Positions 7,367 to 14,901 of a DNA stretch of 16,022 nt are shown piece by piece. The stretch is taken from the NCBI GenBank assembly GCA_028692275.1, contig JAQUXR010000040.1:1-16022 (forward strand), in the 5' to 3' direction. The translations under genes and the position numbers were made by a program. Under the pieces are notes generated by a model. It had not been told where the DNA came from and made no database searches. It saw nothing but the letters and a program-made list of their open reading frames with translations. Source of the stretch: Frisingicoccus sp009929615 (GTDB taxonomy: Bacteria > Bacillota > Clostridia > Lachnospirales > Lachnospiraceae). The first letter of the stretch is position 1. The number at the start of each line of letters is the position of its first letter.

Positions 7367-8059
7367 ATGCACAATTTTCAGATGAATATTAATGAGTATC
7401 TGCCATTGAGAGATGTGGTGTTTTATACACTTAGACAGGCGATTTTAAAGGGTGAACTGGAACCGGGGGAACGTTTGATGGAGATGCAGCTTGCAGAGCA
7501 GCTGGGAGTTAGCCGTACACCGATTCGTGAAGCTATTCGTAAACTGGAACTGGAAGGTCTTGTTTTAATGATTCCTCGCCGGGGTGCCATTGTTGCGAAG
7601 ATTACAGAAAAGGATTTAAAGGATGTTTTGGAAGTCCGTGCATCCCTCGAGAGATTGTCAACAGAACTGGCTTGCGAACGTATGAAGGATGAAACACTGG
7701 ATGAGATGAAAGTGGCTCATGAGGCTTTTAAAGAGGCTTTAAATGGTGATGATATTACACTCCAGGCTCAAAGAGATGTGGAATTTCACGATGTTATTTA
7801 TAAATCAACGAATAATCTGCGGCTCATTCAGATGCTTAATAATTTGCGGGAACAGATGTACCGTTACCGCTTAGAATATCTTAAAGATGGCAAATCTCAT
7901 CAGCGTTTGGTAGAAGAGCATGAAGCCATTATTGAATCCCTTTCAAAGAGAGAAAAGGAAACGGCGACAAATATTATTGTCCGTCATGTATATAATCAGG
8001 AATTGGCAGTTATGCAGAAGATTCATGAGAATGAAGAAGCTGGTGCCGGAAAAAAATAA
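7367..8059 (+). CDS. GntR-family transcriptional regulator, FadR subfamily (FCD domain)
   Basis: The 230-residue protein has an N-terminal winged helix-turn-helix at about 14-70 (LAEQLGVSRTPIREAIRKLE is the recognition segment). An all-helical FCD ligand domain spans about 80-215. Asp137, His141, His185 and His207 show the D-x3-H...H...H spacing of the metal-binding FCD type, so the effector is probably a small carboxylate bound through a metal ion; its identity cannot be read. It lies 19 bases after ispE and ends at a strong terminator, so both are one transcription unit. The operon promoter carries two TGTATACA palindromes that fit this subfamily, suggesting it represses its own operon including ispE. 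Confidence 0.9.
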   Translation: MHNFQMNINEYLPLRDVVFYTLRQAILKGELEPGERLMEMQLAEQLGVSRTPIREAIRKLELEGLVLMIPRRGAIVAKITEKDLKDVLEVRASLERLSTELACERMKDETLDEMKVAHEAFKEALNGDDITLQAQRDVEFHDVIYKSTNNLRLIQMLNNLREQMYRYRLEYLKDGKSHQRLVEEHEAIIESLSKREKETATNIIVRHVYNQELAVMQKIHENEEAGAGKK

Positions 8060-8073
8060 TTGAATTCATAAAT

Positions 8074-8120
8074 AAAAAAGAAGTTCTTTGCAAAGAATAA
8101 AGCAAAGAGCTTCTTTTTTT
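8074..8120 (+). terminator. Intrinsic terminator of the ispE-gntR operon
   Basis: AAGAAGTTCTTTGC (8079-8092) pairs with GCAAAGAGCTTCTT (8102-8115) over 14 bp with one G-U pair, and T-rich sequence follows to 8120. The A-run on the 5' side means it may also work for minus-strand transcripts. It ends only 26 bases before gerA. Confidence 0.88.
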
Positions 8121-8146
8121 GTGGCAAGAATAGGGGAGGGGCAAGG

Positions 8147-9634
8147 ATGAAAATATCTGAGAAGCTGGATGAAAACATAAAAGAGCTTGGAAAATGGTTC
8201 GAAAATTGTGAGGATATCGTTAAAAAGAAAATGATGGCTGCAGGACTCCCGATTTATATTGTCTATGTGGATTCAATGATTGACAGAGACTTAGTGGAAG
8301 GAGAATTTTTAAAAAATATAATGTATGGTCTGGGGGAAATGCCGGACAAAAATGTTTTGACGTTCCTTCAGACACGGGCATTGACCACGGCAGATACAAA
8401 GATTGCAGAAACTCTGGAGGATGCAGTATTGCCAGTGCTTTCGGGAGATACAGCCATTTTTATAGAAGGCTGCAATAACGTTCTTCTTATATCCAGCAAA
8501 AAATTTCCGAGCAGAGGGGTGCAAAGTGCGGAATCAGAGGTTGCCCTTCGAGGGGCAAAGGATAGTTTTACCGAGTCTATGCGGACAAATACTATATTGA
8601 TACGGCGCCGTATCCGGGATATACGGTTAAAGACCTTGCAGAGAAAAGTAGGGGTGCGTTCCCAAACGGATATTACAATAATGTATATGGAAGGGATAGC
8701 CAGACCGGAGTTGGTTCAGAAAATTGAGAAAAGGCTGGAAAGTTTTAAGGTGGATGGAATTTTTGACAGTGGAAGTCTGGAACAACTGACAGAAAAAAGA
8801 TGGTATTCGCCTTTTCCTCAATTTCAGTCCACAGAACGTCCGGACAAAGCTGCCTCCGCTCTGTTGGAAGGCCGGATTGTCGTCAATGTTGATAATTCAC
8901 CGATGGTATTGCTGCTGCCTACGACCTTGAATTGTTTTTTTCAGGCGGCAGATGATTATTACAATCGCTGGGGGATTGTTTGTTTTGTGCGGCTTTTAAG
9001 ATATGTTGCTGCTTTGATTGCAATGGTTCTGCCGGCTTTTTATATTGGCGTAGCCTGTTTTCATCCGGAAATGCTGCCGACAAGTTTGGAATTGTCCTTT
9101 GCAGCAGCGAGGGAAGGGGTGCCGTTCCCTTTGCCTGTGGAAGTTCTCATATTGGAACTGGCCTTCGAATTACTTCGAGAGGCAGGAATACGGCTGCCCG
9201 GTCCAATGGGAAGTGCATTGGGAATAGTGGGTGGCTTGATTATAGGTCAGGCGGCGGTTGATGCCAATATCGTGAGTCCTATTGTAGTCATTGTTGTAGC
9301 TTTGACAGCACTGGCATCTTTTACGATACCAAATGAAGGGTTTGCATCCGCATTCCGCCTTGTGAAATTCTATCTTATTCTGCTTGCCTCTTTTTTAGGT
9401 GTGTATGGTGTGATATTGGGAATGCTCACAGTGCTTATTCATCTGGCATCTCTGGAGAGTTTTGGCATTCCTTATTTGATGCCCTATGTGGCAGTGCGGG
9501 CAGATGGTAATATGGATTTGCAGGATGGGCTGGTGAGAAAACCTCTTTTTAAATTGAAGAAAAGGCCGGTTTTTGCACAGAAGGAGCAGCGAATAAGATA
9601 TAAATCTGAGGAGGATGACAATGTTTTCAAATAA
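8147..9634 (+). CDS. gerAA: Spore germination receptor subunit A (GerA family)
   Basis: The 495-residue product has the GerAA layout. A cytoplasmic N-terminal domain covers about 1-270, with conserved stretches such as VYVDSMIDRDLVE and MRTNTILIRRRIRD. A membrane domain of several helices follows from about 283, including LPGPMGSALGIVGGLIIGQAAV (split here by family-conserved glycines) and LTALASFTIPNEGF. GerA-family A subunits form oligomeric ion channels in the inner spore membrane that open on germinant binding with B and C subunits. GGGGAGGG at 8133-8140 is six bases upstream. The reading frame overlaps the next gene by 14 bases. No sigma-G promoter could be found in the short gap after the gntR terminator. 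The germinant is unknown. Confidence 0.93.
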   Translation: MKISEKLDENIKELGKWFENCEDIVKKKMMAAGLPIYIVYVDSMIDRDLVEGEFLKNIMYGLGEMPDKNVLTFLQTRALTTADTKIAETLEDAVLPVLSGDTAIFIEGCNNVLLISSKKFPSRGVQSAESEVALRGAKDSFTESMRTNTILIRRRIRDIRLKTLQRKVGVRSQTDITIMYMEGIARPELVQKIEKRLESFKVDGIFDSGSLEQLTEKRWYSPFPQFQSTERPDKAASALLEGRIVVNVDNSPMVLLLPTTLNCFFQAADDYYNRWGIVCFVRLLRYVAALIAMVLPAFYIGVACFHPEMLPTSLELSFAAAREGVPFPLPVEVLILELAFELLREAGIRLPGPMGSALGIVGGLIIGQAAVDANIVSPIVVIVVALTALASFTIPNEGFASAFRLVKFYLILLASFLGVYGVILGMLTVLIHLASLESFGIPYLMPYVAVRADGNMDLQDGLVRKPLFKLKKRPVFAQKEQRIRYKSEEDDNVFK

Positions 9635-11267
9635 TGGCGAAATCTCAAATCATCAGATGGTGAGGCTGCTTATTTTGGATGTATTTACCGGTGCAGCACT
9701 TTTTCTGCCTTCTGTTTTGGGAAAACTGGCCGGCGGTGGAGGCCTGCTTGCACTGTTTCTTGGAATTTTACTCACTTTGGCTGACGGGGCATTCATTGCC
9801 TGGAGTCAGTCGAGGCAAGGCGTGGGCGGGCAGATATGGCGGTGTCTCTGCGGTATACGCTGTGTAGCTGTTCTTCTTTTTCTAATGGGGCTGTTTATTG
9901 CCGTATTAGAGGAAAACTTCTTGTATATGATGCCAAAGTGGCTGATTACGGCAGGGATGGTGCTGGTACTTATCTATATCGGTACAAAAGGAATTGAAGT
10001 CCGGTCGAGAATGTCAGAAATTCTTTTTTATATTGTTTTAATCCCCATTCTTTTAATTGGCTTTTTTTCTATTCCAGAAGGAAATTTTACAGAGCTATCG
10101 AATTTTTCTCAGATATCTGTGAACGGTGTTCTTGAGGGAAGCTTAGTTACATGGGTGGTGCTGGCACCGGCAGAGTGGTTGATTTACATTTTCCCAAAAG
10201 AGAAAACAAAAGGTTTTTTTAAAATTTTTGCCTGGTCTGTAGGAATTGGTGGTGGACTGACTGCTGTTATATATGGACTATGCACCGCTGTGCTGTCTGT
10301 ATCCGGAATGGTGGGGGAAAGGTGGCCGACAGTAATTCTTATGCAGATTGTAAGAATTCCGGGGGGATTTATGTCCCGACAGGATGGGCTGATGCTTTCC
10401 TTTTGGATTTTTGCCATGTTCATCAGTCTGTCCGGAGCATTGAACCACGGTATCAGGCTTTTGAAAAAAGAGGGTGCAAAAGCTAATTTGTGGGAAATAG
10501 GGGCAGCAGCAATTGGCGGTGGTATTTTGAGCAGTATTTTTGGAATGGATGGGAAATTTTTGGAAATTTATTTTTGGGGAATGATTCTGTCAGGAATTGC
10601 CAGGATGTGTTTGCTGCCTCTTGTGAAGGGTTTTAAGGGTAAAAAAAAGGCGGTTTCATGCTTGGTCATCCTGCTTATGGTGGGGCTTGTGGGATGCGAA
10701 AATTATACAGAACTTGAAAATAGAGCATTTGCTATGGCATTGGGAGTCGATGAGGGCGAAGTTGGTGATTACATGTTCACCTACACTTTTCCCGATTTGT
10801 CCACGTTGACGGGAAATGGCGGCGGCGTAAAATATCCGGCAGCAAGCCTTGAAGGCGATAGTCTGGCAGAATGTAAGGAAAAGTACGACAGTATGTCAAA
10901 CAAAACGCTGGATTACGGGCAGCTTAAAGTGCTTGTCCTTGGGAAAAATATTGTTGAGAATAAGGATGTTTTAAATAAATTATTGGAGGAAATAAAGGGA
11001 AATCCTGAATTCGCACGAACAGTACTTGTCTGCGAAAGTATAACCAGTGCTGCGGAAATACTTGGACTGGATGAAGAGGTTGAAGGCTCTATAGGCATTT
11101 ATCTGGATGAACAGTTTAGAAATAATGGAAACAATCTGGGGGTAGAGACAATCATTTTAAATGATTTGCTTTTGGAACCAGCTGGAGAAGGGGGAAAAAA
11201 TACCATTCCCAAACTATGTGTATATGACAAAAAACCAAGGATTCTACAAGGATTTGAGGGATTTTGA
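9621..11267 (+). CDS. Fused germination receptor GerB-GerC protein (GerC part N-domain only)
   Basis: One 548-residue ORF combines two normally separate subunits. Residues 1 to about 340 resemble the GerAB family of APC-superfamily transporters, with about ten hydrophobic helices, the last ending LLPLVKGFKGKKK. Residues 341-359 look like a lipoprotein signal peptide: Lys-rich start, hydrophobic run, and lipobox LVGC with Cys359. Residues 360-548 match the GerC N-terminal domain (ENYTELENRAFAMALGVDEG, LDYGQLKVLVLGKNI, SAAEILGLDEEVEGS). The ORF stops at ILQGFEGF, where ordinary GerC proteins continue with a roughly 170-residue C-terminal domain. ATG 9621 is chosen since GAGGAGG lies six bases before it; an in-frame ATG at 9615 is too close to that site. 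It overlaps gerA by 14 bases, implying translational coupling. An A8 tract (10641-10648) lies exactly at the joint. Confidence 0.85.
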   Translation: MFSNNGEISNHQMVRLLILDVFTGAALFLPSVLGKLAGGGGLLALFLGILLTLADGAFIAWSQSRQGVGGQIWRCLCGIRCVAVLLFLMGLFIAVLEENFLYMMPKWLITAGMVLVLIYIGTKGIEVRSRMSEILFYIVLIPILLIGFFSIPEGNFTELSNFSQISVNGVLEGSLVTWVVLAPAEWLIYIFPKEKTKGFFKIFAWSVGIGGGLTAVIYGLCTAVLSVSGMVGERWPTVILMQIVRIPGGFMSRQDGLMLSFWIFAMFISLSGALNHGIRLLKKEGAKANLWEIGAAAIGGGILSSIFGMDGKFLEIYFWGMILSGIARMCLLPLVKGFKGKKKAVSCLVILLMVGLVGCENYTELENRAFAMALGVDEGEVGDYMFTYTFPDLSTLTGNGGGVKYPAASLEGDSLAECKEKYDSMSNKTLDYGQLKVLVLGKNIVENKDVLNKLLEEIKGNPEFARTVLVCESITSAAEILGLDEEVEGSIGIYLDEQFRNNGNNLGVETIILNDLLLEPAGEGGKNTIPKLCVYDKKPRILQGFEGF

Positions 11268-11291
11268 GAAAATACGAGGGGAAGAAAGCGG

Positions 11292-11320
11292 TTGAATAAT
11301 TACGGGTAATCGGGTACAAT
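11292..11320 (+). promoter_or_regulatory. Vegetative promoter of the ddl-murI-DUF1934 operon
   Basis: TTGAAT at 11292-11297 and TACAAT at 11315-11320 are 17 bases apart, about 50 bases before ddl. A 12-bp palindrome, CCATAATTATGG (11338-11349), follows in the leader. No terminator is visible between the GerB-GerC stop codon and this promoter. Confidence 0.65.
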
Positions 11321-11371
11321 AGATAGAAACTACAATACCATAATTATGGATAGATAACCGAGGTGTAAATC

Positions 11372-12436
11372 ATGAGTAATAAATTAACTGTAGCCGTCGT
11401 TTTTGGCGGTCAGTCTTCAGAACATGAGGTTTCCTGCGTTTCCGGAGTTACGATTATGAAAGCGCTGGACCTGGAAAAGTACGAAGTAATCCTTGTGGGT
11501 ATTACGAAAGAAGGGCAGTGGCTCCTTACAGAGTCTATTGCTGATGTGGAAAGTGGTGCATGGCGCGAGAGCAAAGCCCAGGCCATCATTTCGCCGGATG
11601 CCCAGACCCATGGACTGATTATTATTGAAGATGGAAATATACAAAAGAAAAAAATCGACGTTATATTCCCGGTACTGCATGGCATGTATGGCGAGGATGG
11701 AACAATTCAGGGATTATTTGAATTGTGCCAGATACCTTATGTGGGATGCGGTGTTCTGGCATCGAGTGTGTCGATGGATAAGTGGTATACCAAGATTGTC
11801 GTAGACGATTTGGGCATCCGTCAGGCCAAGTATGTTCCGATAAGCCATATTGATATGCATGACCTTTCAGGCTGCGTCGAAAAGGTGGAAAGGACGCTGG
11901 AATATCCGGTATTTGTTAAGCCATCCAAGGCTGGATCGTCTGTTGGTGTTAATAAAGCACACAACAGAGAAGAATTAATTGATGCTTTGAATGAAGCTAT
12001 TAAGCATGACATTCATATTCTTGTTGAGGAAACCATAGTGGGACGGGAGATTGAATGTGCAGTGCTTGGAGGATATATGCCGGAGGCTTCTGACGTTGGC
12101 GAAGTGCTTTCAGCAGAGGATTTCTATAGCTATGATGCGAAATACAACAATCAGGCATCCAAAACAGATCTGCATCCTGTATTTCCGGAAGGAAAGCTTG
12201 ATGAGGTTCGGAAGGATGCGGTGGAGATTTTTAAGGCACTGGATGGATTTGGATGTGCCCGTGTGGATTTCTTCATGGAAAAGGAAACGAATGAAATCGT
12301 GTTTAATGAAATCAATACACTGCCTGGTTTCACTTCAATCAGCATGTATCCGATGCTTTGGAATGAAAAAGGCGTAGACAACAGGGAATTAGTAGACCGG
12401 ATGATTCAGCACGCATTTGAACGATATGTCAGATAG
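11372..12436 (+). CDS. ddl: D-alanine--D-alanine ligase
   Basis: The 354-residue ATP-grasp enzyme joins two D-alanines to make the dipeptide end of the peptidoglycan stem peptide. The N-terminal FGGQSSEHEVSCVSG loop, HGMYGEDGTIQGLFELC, the ATP-binding KPSKAGSSVGV from Lys183 and the metal-binding NEINTLPGFT from Asn312 are all intact. FYSYDAKY at 251-258 is the omega-loop form with Tyr found in D-Ala-D-Ala ligases, unlike the VanA-type D-lactate ligases, so ordinary D-Ala-D-Ala termini are expected. GAGGTG lies about eight bases before ATG 11372. It heads an operon with murI twelve bases downstream. Confidence 0.95.
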   Translation: MSNKLTVAVVFGGQSSEHEVSCVSGVTIMKALDLEKYEVILVGITKEGQWLLTESIADVESGAWRESKAQAIISPDAQTHGLIIIEDGNIQKKKIDVIFPVLHGMYGEDGTIQGLFELCQIPYVGCGVLASSVSMDKWYTKIVVDDLGIRQAKYVPISHIDMHDLSGCVEKVERTLEYPVFVKPSKAGSSVGVNKAHNREELIDALNEAIKHDIHILVEETIVGREIECAVLGGYMPEASDVGEVLSAEDFYSYDAKYNNQASKTDLHPVFPEGKLDEVRKDAVEIFKALDGFGCARVDFFMEKETNEIVFNEINTLPGFTSISMYPMLWNEKGVDNRELVDRMIQHAFERYVR

Positions 12437-12448
12437 GGGGACGCGAAG

Positions 12449-13255
12449 ATGCAGATAGATGCACCAATTGGTGTTTTCGATTCCGGTGTGGGCGGGTTAA
12501 CCGTTGTTCGGGAGATGATCAGGCAGCTTCCGTCAGAAAATATTGTTTATTTTGGGGATACCGCCAGAGTTCCGTACGGAACAAAGTCGCGAGATACGAT
12601 TATCAGTTATTCAGAGCAGATTGTAAATTTTCTGATGACGAAACAGGTGAAGGCCATTGTAGTTGCCTGTAATACAGCGACATCCTATGCACTGGATGTT
12701 TTAAAAGAGAAAATTGATATACCGATTATCGGTGTTGTCCGCCCGGGGGCATTGACGGCGGTGAACACAACCCGAAACGGTAAGGTGGGTGTTATTGCTA
12801 CAGAGGGTACTGTAGGAAGTGGTATTTATCCGGAAGTTATCCGTGAATACAACCCGGATATTCAGGTGATTCAAAAGGCCTGTCCACTGCTTGTTTCTTT
12901 TGTAGAAGAGGGATGGACGGATGACCCGGTTACGGATGAAGTGGCACGCAGATATCTGCGTTCTGTTCAGAATTCCGGGGTGGATACGCTGGTTCTGGGA
13001 TGTACCCATTTTCCATTGCTCAGGAAGGCGATTGGGAAACTCGTAGGAGACCAGGTAACCCTGGTTAATCCCGCTTATGAAACAGCCAGAAGTTTAAAAG
13101 AACTTTTAATAAAAGAAGGAATTTATCGAGAAACAGGTGAACCATCCTATCATTTCTTTGTCAGTGATGGTGCGGATAAGTTCAGCAGGTTTGCCAATTC
13201 CATACTTCCTGTAGATTTAGTGCCGACCCGGCTGGTGCCGATTGAAAATTATTAA
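12449..13255 (+). CDS. murI: Glutamate racemase
   Basis: The 268-residue protein interconverts L- and D-glutamate without a cofactor, supplying D-Glu for the peptidoglycan stem. IGVFDSGVGGLTVVREM holds the catalytic-site Asp-Ser pair, followed by VYFGDTARVPYGTKS. The two catalytic cysteines are Cys74 in VACNTATSYAL and Cys185 in LGCTHFPLL. Length is typical. AGGGGG lies upstream of ATG 12449, and only 12 bases separate it from ddl, so the two cell-wall precursor genes share a transcript. Confidence 0.96.
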   Translation: MQIDAPIGVFDSGVGGLTVVREMIRQLPSENIVYFGDTARVPYGTKSRDTIISYSEQIVNFLMTKQVKAIVVACNTATSYALDVLKEKIDIPIIGVVRPGALTAVNTTRNGKVGVIATEGTVGSGIYPEVIREYNPDIQVIQKACPLLVSFVEEGWTDDPVTDEVARRYLRSVQNSGVDTLVLGCTHFPLLRKAIGKLVGDQVTLVNPAYETARSLKELLIKEGIYRETGEPSYHFFVSDGADKFSRFANSILPVDLVPTRLVPIENY

Positions 13256-13283
13256 CAGATAGACGGAGGATGATAGATACATA

Positions 13284-13706
13284 ATGACAGATAAAGTACT
13301 CGTATCAATCAAAGGTACTCAGCATGAATTTGGGGAAGATGGAGCAACGGAGATTATAACAACCGGGAATTACTATTTTCGGAATGGGAAGCATTATATC
13401 TTATATGATGAGCTCATACCGGATACCGGGGAGCAGGTGAGCAGTACATTAAAGATGACGCCAAACCGCATTGATATGATTAAACATGGCTCACATAGTG
13501 CTCATATGGTTTTTGAGGCGAATACAAAGAATATGGCGGTGTACCGTACACCTTATGGGATGATGGAAGTGTGTTTCAATACTTTCAGTGTGAATATGAA
13601 GGAGACGGAGAAAAATATTCGTGTTCAGACCGAATATGCTTTGGAAATTAACGAAGGATATATTTCTGATTGCAGTATCGAAATCAATATTCAGGCAAGG
13701 GAATAA
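13284..13706 (+). CDS. DUF1934 (YwiB-like) beta-barrel protein
   Basis: The 140-residue product fits the DUF1934 family, related to Bacillus YwiB, which has a small calycin-like beta-barrel fold. Typical features are the N-terminal VLVSIKGTQ, the central strand pattern around YYFRNGKHYILYDE, PNRIDMIKHG, TPYGMMEV and the C-terminal YALEINEGYISDCSIEINIQ. No signal peptide or membrane segment is present, so it should be cytoplasmic. It is 28 bases after murI and likely in the same operon. The ribosome site GGAGGA (13265-13270) is unusually far, about 13 bases, from the ATG; the stop of a four-codon ORF starting at 13270 overlaps the start as TAATG. Biochemical function is unknown. Confidence 0.85.
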   Translation: MTDKVLVSIKGTQHEFGEDGATEIITTGNYYFRNGKHYILYDELIPDTGEQVSSTLKMTPNRIDMIKHGSHSAHMVFEANTKNMAVYRTPYGMMEVCFNTFSVNMKETEKNIRVQTEYALEINEGYISDCSIEINIQARE

Positions 13707-13747
13707 TCTTTTGCATTTGGAATACAATATGAAGTTGGGAAACTGCG

Positions 13748-13776
13748 TTGATTTTTTGAAGATTTAAGAGTAAAAT
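13748..13776 (+). promoter_or_regulatory. Vegetative promoter of fba
   Basis: TTGATT at 13748-13753 and TAAAAT at 13771-13776 are separated by 17 bases. The -10 ends 56 bases before the aldolase start. No terminator is seen between the DUF1934 gene and this promoter. Confidence 0.5.
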
Positions 13777-13832
13777 TAAAAGAAGAAGGTAACAAAAAAC
13801 AATCTATGAATGAAACAATGGAGGATGGAGAA

Positions 13833-14696
13833 ATGTTTGTATCAGCAGATGACATGTTAAAAAAAGCAGTAGCGGGGAAATATGCAATTGGCCAGTTCAA
13901 TATTAATAATCTGGAATGGACGAAAGAGATTCTGCTTGCAGCAGAAGAAACTAAGTCGCCGGTTATTCTTGGTGTTTCCGAGGGTGCCGGAAAGTATATG
14001 ACTGGTTTTAAAACCGTTGCAGCCATGGCGGGGGCTATGATTGAAGAACTTGGAATTACTGTACCTGTAGCGATCCATTTGGATCATGGTACTTATGATG
14101 GCTGTCTTAAGTGTATAGATGCCGGATTTTCATCAATTATGTTTGACGGCTCTTCTTATCCGATTGAAGAGAATGTTGCAAAAACCAAAGAACTTGTAAA
14201 AATCTGCCGTGAAAAAGGTATGTCTCTGGAAGCAGAGGTTGGTGCTATCGGCGGAGAAGAAGATGGCGTTATTGGTGCTGGAGAGTGTGCGGACCCACAG
14301 GAATGTAAGATGATTGCAGACCTTGGAGTAGACATGCTGGCAGCAGGCATTGGAAACATCCATGGAAAATATCCTGCAAACTGGAAAGGACTCAGCTTTG
14401 AAACACTGGATGCGGTTCAGAAGCTTACAGGAGATATGCCTCTGGTACTTCATGGCGGTACAGGTATTCCTGATGAGATGGTTAAGAGAGCGATTTCTCT
14501 TGGCGTTGCTAAGATCAATGTAAATACAGAGTGTCAGCTTGTTTTTGCTGAAGCAACTCGTAAATATATTGAAGAAGGAAAAGACATGGAGGGTAAAGGA
14601 TATGACCCTCGTAAATTGTTGAAACCAGGTGCAGAAGCTATTCGTGCCAAGGTTATTGAGAAGATGGAGTTATTCGGTTCTGTAGGTAAAGCTTGA
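13833..14696 (+). CDS. fba: Class II fructose-1,6-bisphosphate aldolase
   Basis: The 287-residue zinc enzyme cleaves fructose 1,6-bisphosphate to dihydroxyacetone phosphate and glyceraldehyde 3-phosphate in glycolysis, and runs backwards in gluconeogenesis. HLDHG at 82-86 carries a zinc ligand His82 and the catalytic Asp84. EAEVGAIGGEEDGV begins at 133, His177 (NIHGKYP) and His207 (LHGGTG) are the other zinc ligands, and KINVNTE at 227-233 binds the substrate phosphate region. ATG 13833 is the start because TGGAGGA at 13819-13825 lies seven bases before it and the N-terminus MFVSADDMLKKA matches the family; upstream in-frame ATGs at 13806 and 13818 precede or overlap that ribosome site. It is monocistronic with its own terminator. 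Tagatose-bisphosphate aldolases are related, but overall sequence favours Fba. Confidence 0.95.
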   Translation: MFVSADDMLKKAVAGKYAIGQFNINNLEWTKEILLAAEETKSPVILGVSEGAGKYMTGFKTVAAMAGAMIEELGITVPVAIHLDHGTYDGCLKCIDAGFSSIMFDGSSYPIEENVAKTKELVKICREKGMSLEAEVGAIGGEEDGVIGAGECADPQECKMIADLGVDMLAAGIGNIHGKYPANWKGLSFETLDAVQKLTGDMPLVLHGGTGIPDEMVKRAISLGVAKINVNTECQLVFAEATRKYIEEGKDMEGKGYDPRKLLKPGAEAIRAKVIEKMELFGSVGKA

Positions 14697-14719
14697 TTTG
14701 CCATAGAATAAGAGTTTAG

Positions 14720-14759
14720 GAGCCCGGGAAGGCAAAAAGCCTTTCCGGGCTCTGTTTTA
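14720..14759 (+). terminator. Intrinsic terminator of fba
   Basis: GAGCCCGGGAAGGC (14720-14733) and GCCTTTCCGGGCTC (14739-14752) form a 14-bp GC-rich stem with one G-U pair and an AAAAA loop, followed by GTTTTAT. Confidence 0.93.
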
Positions 14760-14778
14760 TGCCTGGGGAATACCCTTT

Positions 14779-14841
14779 ATGATTAAAATAATCAACTGTT
14801 TTTAATAAAAAGAACGAAAAACAGTTGATTATTTTAATCAT
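14779..14841. repeat. Perfect 25-bp inverted repeat
   Basis: The arms at 14779-14803 and 14817-14841 are exact reverse complements over 25 bp, separated by a 13-base A-rich loop. They are AT-rich. The right arm is not followed by a T-run, so this is not a normal plus-strand terminator, and fba already has one upstream. TTGATT in the right arm doubles as the -35 of the next promoter. A TTTATG direct repeat occurs at 14776-14781 and 14841-14846. It could be an operator, a structured leader or a remnant of a small mobile element. Confidence 0.9.
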
Positions 14842-14853
14842 TTATGCCATAAT
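14825..14853 (+). promoter_or_regulatory. Promoter of the SH3-repeat protein, overlapping the inverted repeat
   Basis: TTGATT at 14825-14830 and CATAAT at 14848-14853 are 17 bases apart, and TGC directly precedes the -10 as in extended -10 promoters. The -35 lies inside the right arm of the 25-bp inverted repeat. The -10 ends 48 bases before the start codon. Confidence 0.5.
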
Positions 14854-14901
14854 TGTAGTAAATATGTAATAGATTTGTAATAAATCAACAGGGAGGACAT
14901 T

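Noticed and set aside
11338..11349. 12-bp palindrome CCATAATTATGG in the ddl leader as an operator
   Set aside because: It is single, short and AT-rich, with no candidate regulator nearby; noted only within the promoter entry.
13270..13284. Four-codon ORF (MIDT) just before the DUF1934 gene as a leader peptide
   Set aside because: Its ATG directly abuts the Shine-Dalgarno sequence with no spacing, so ribosomes would not start there efficiently.
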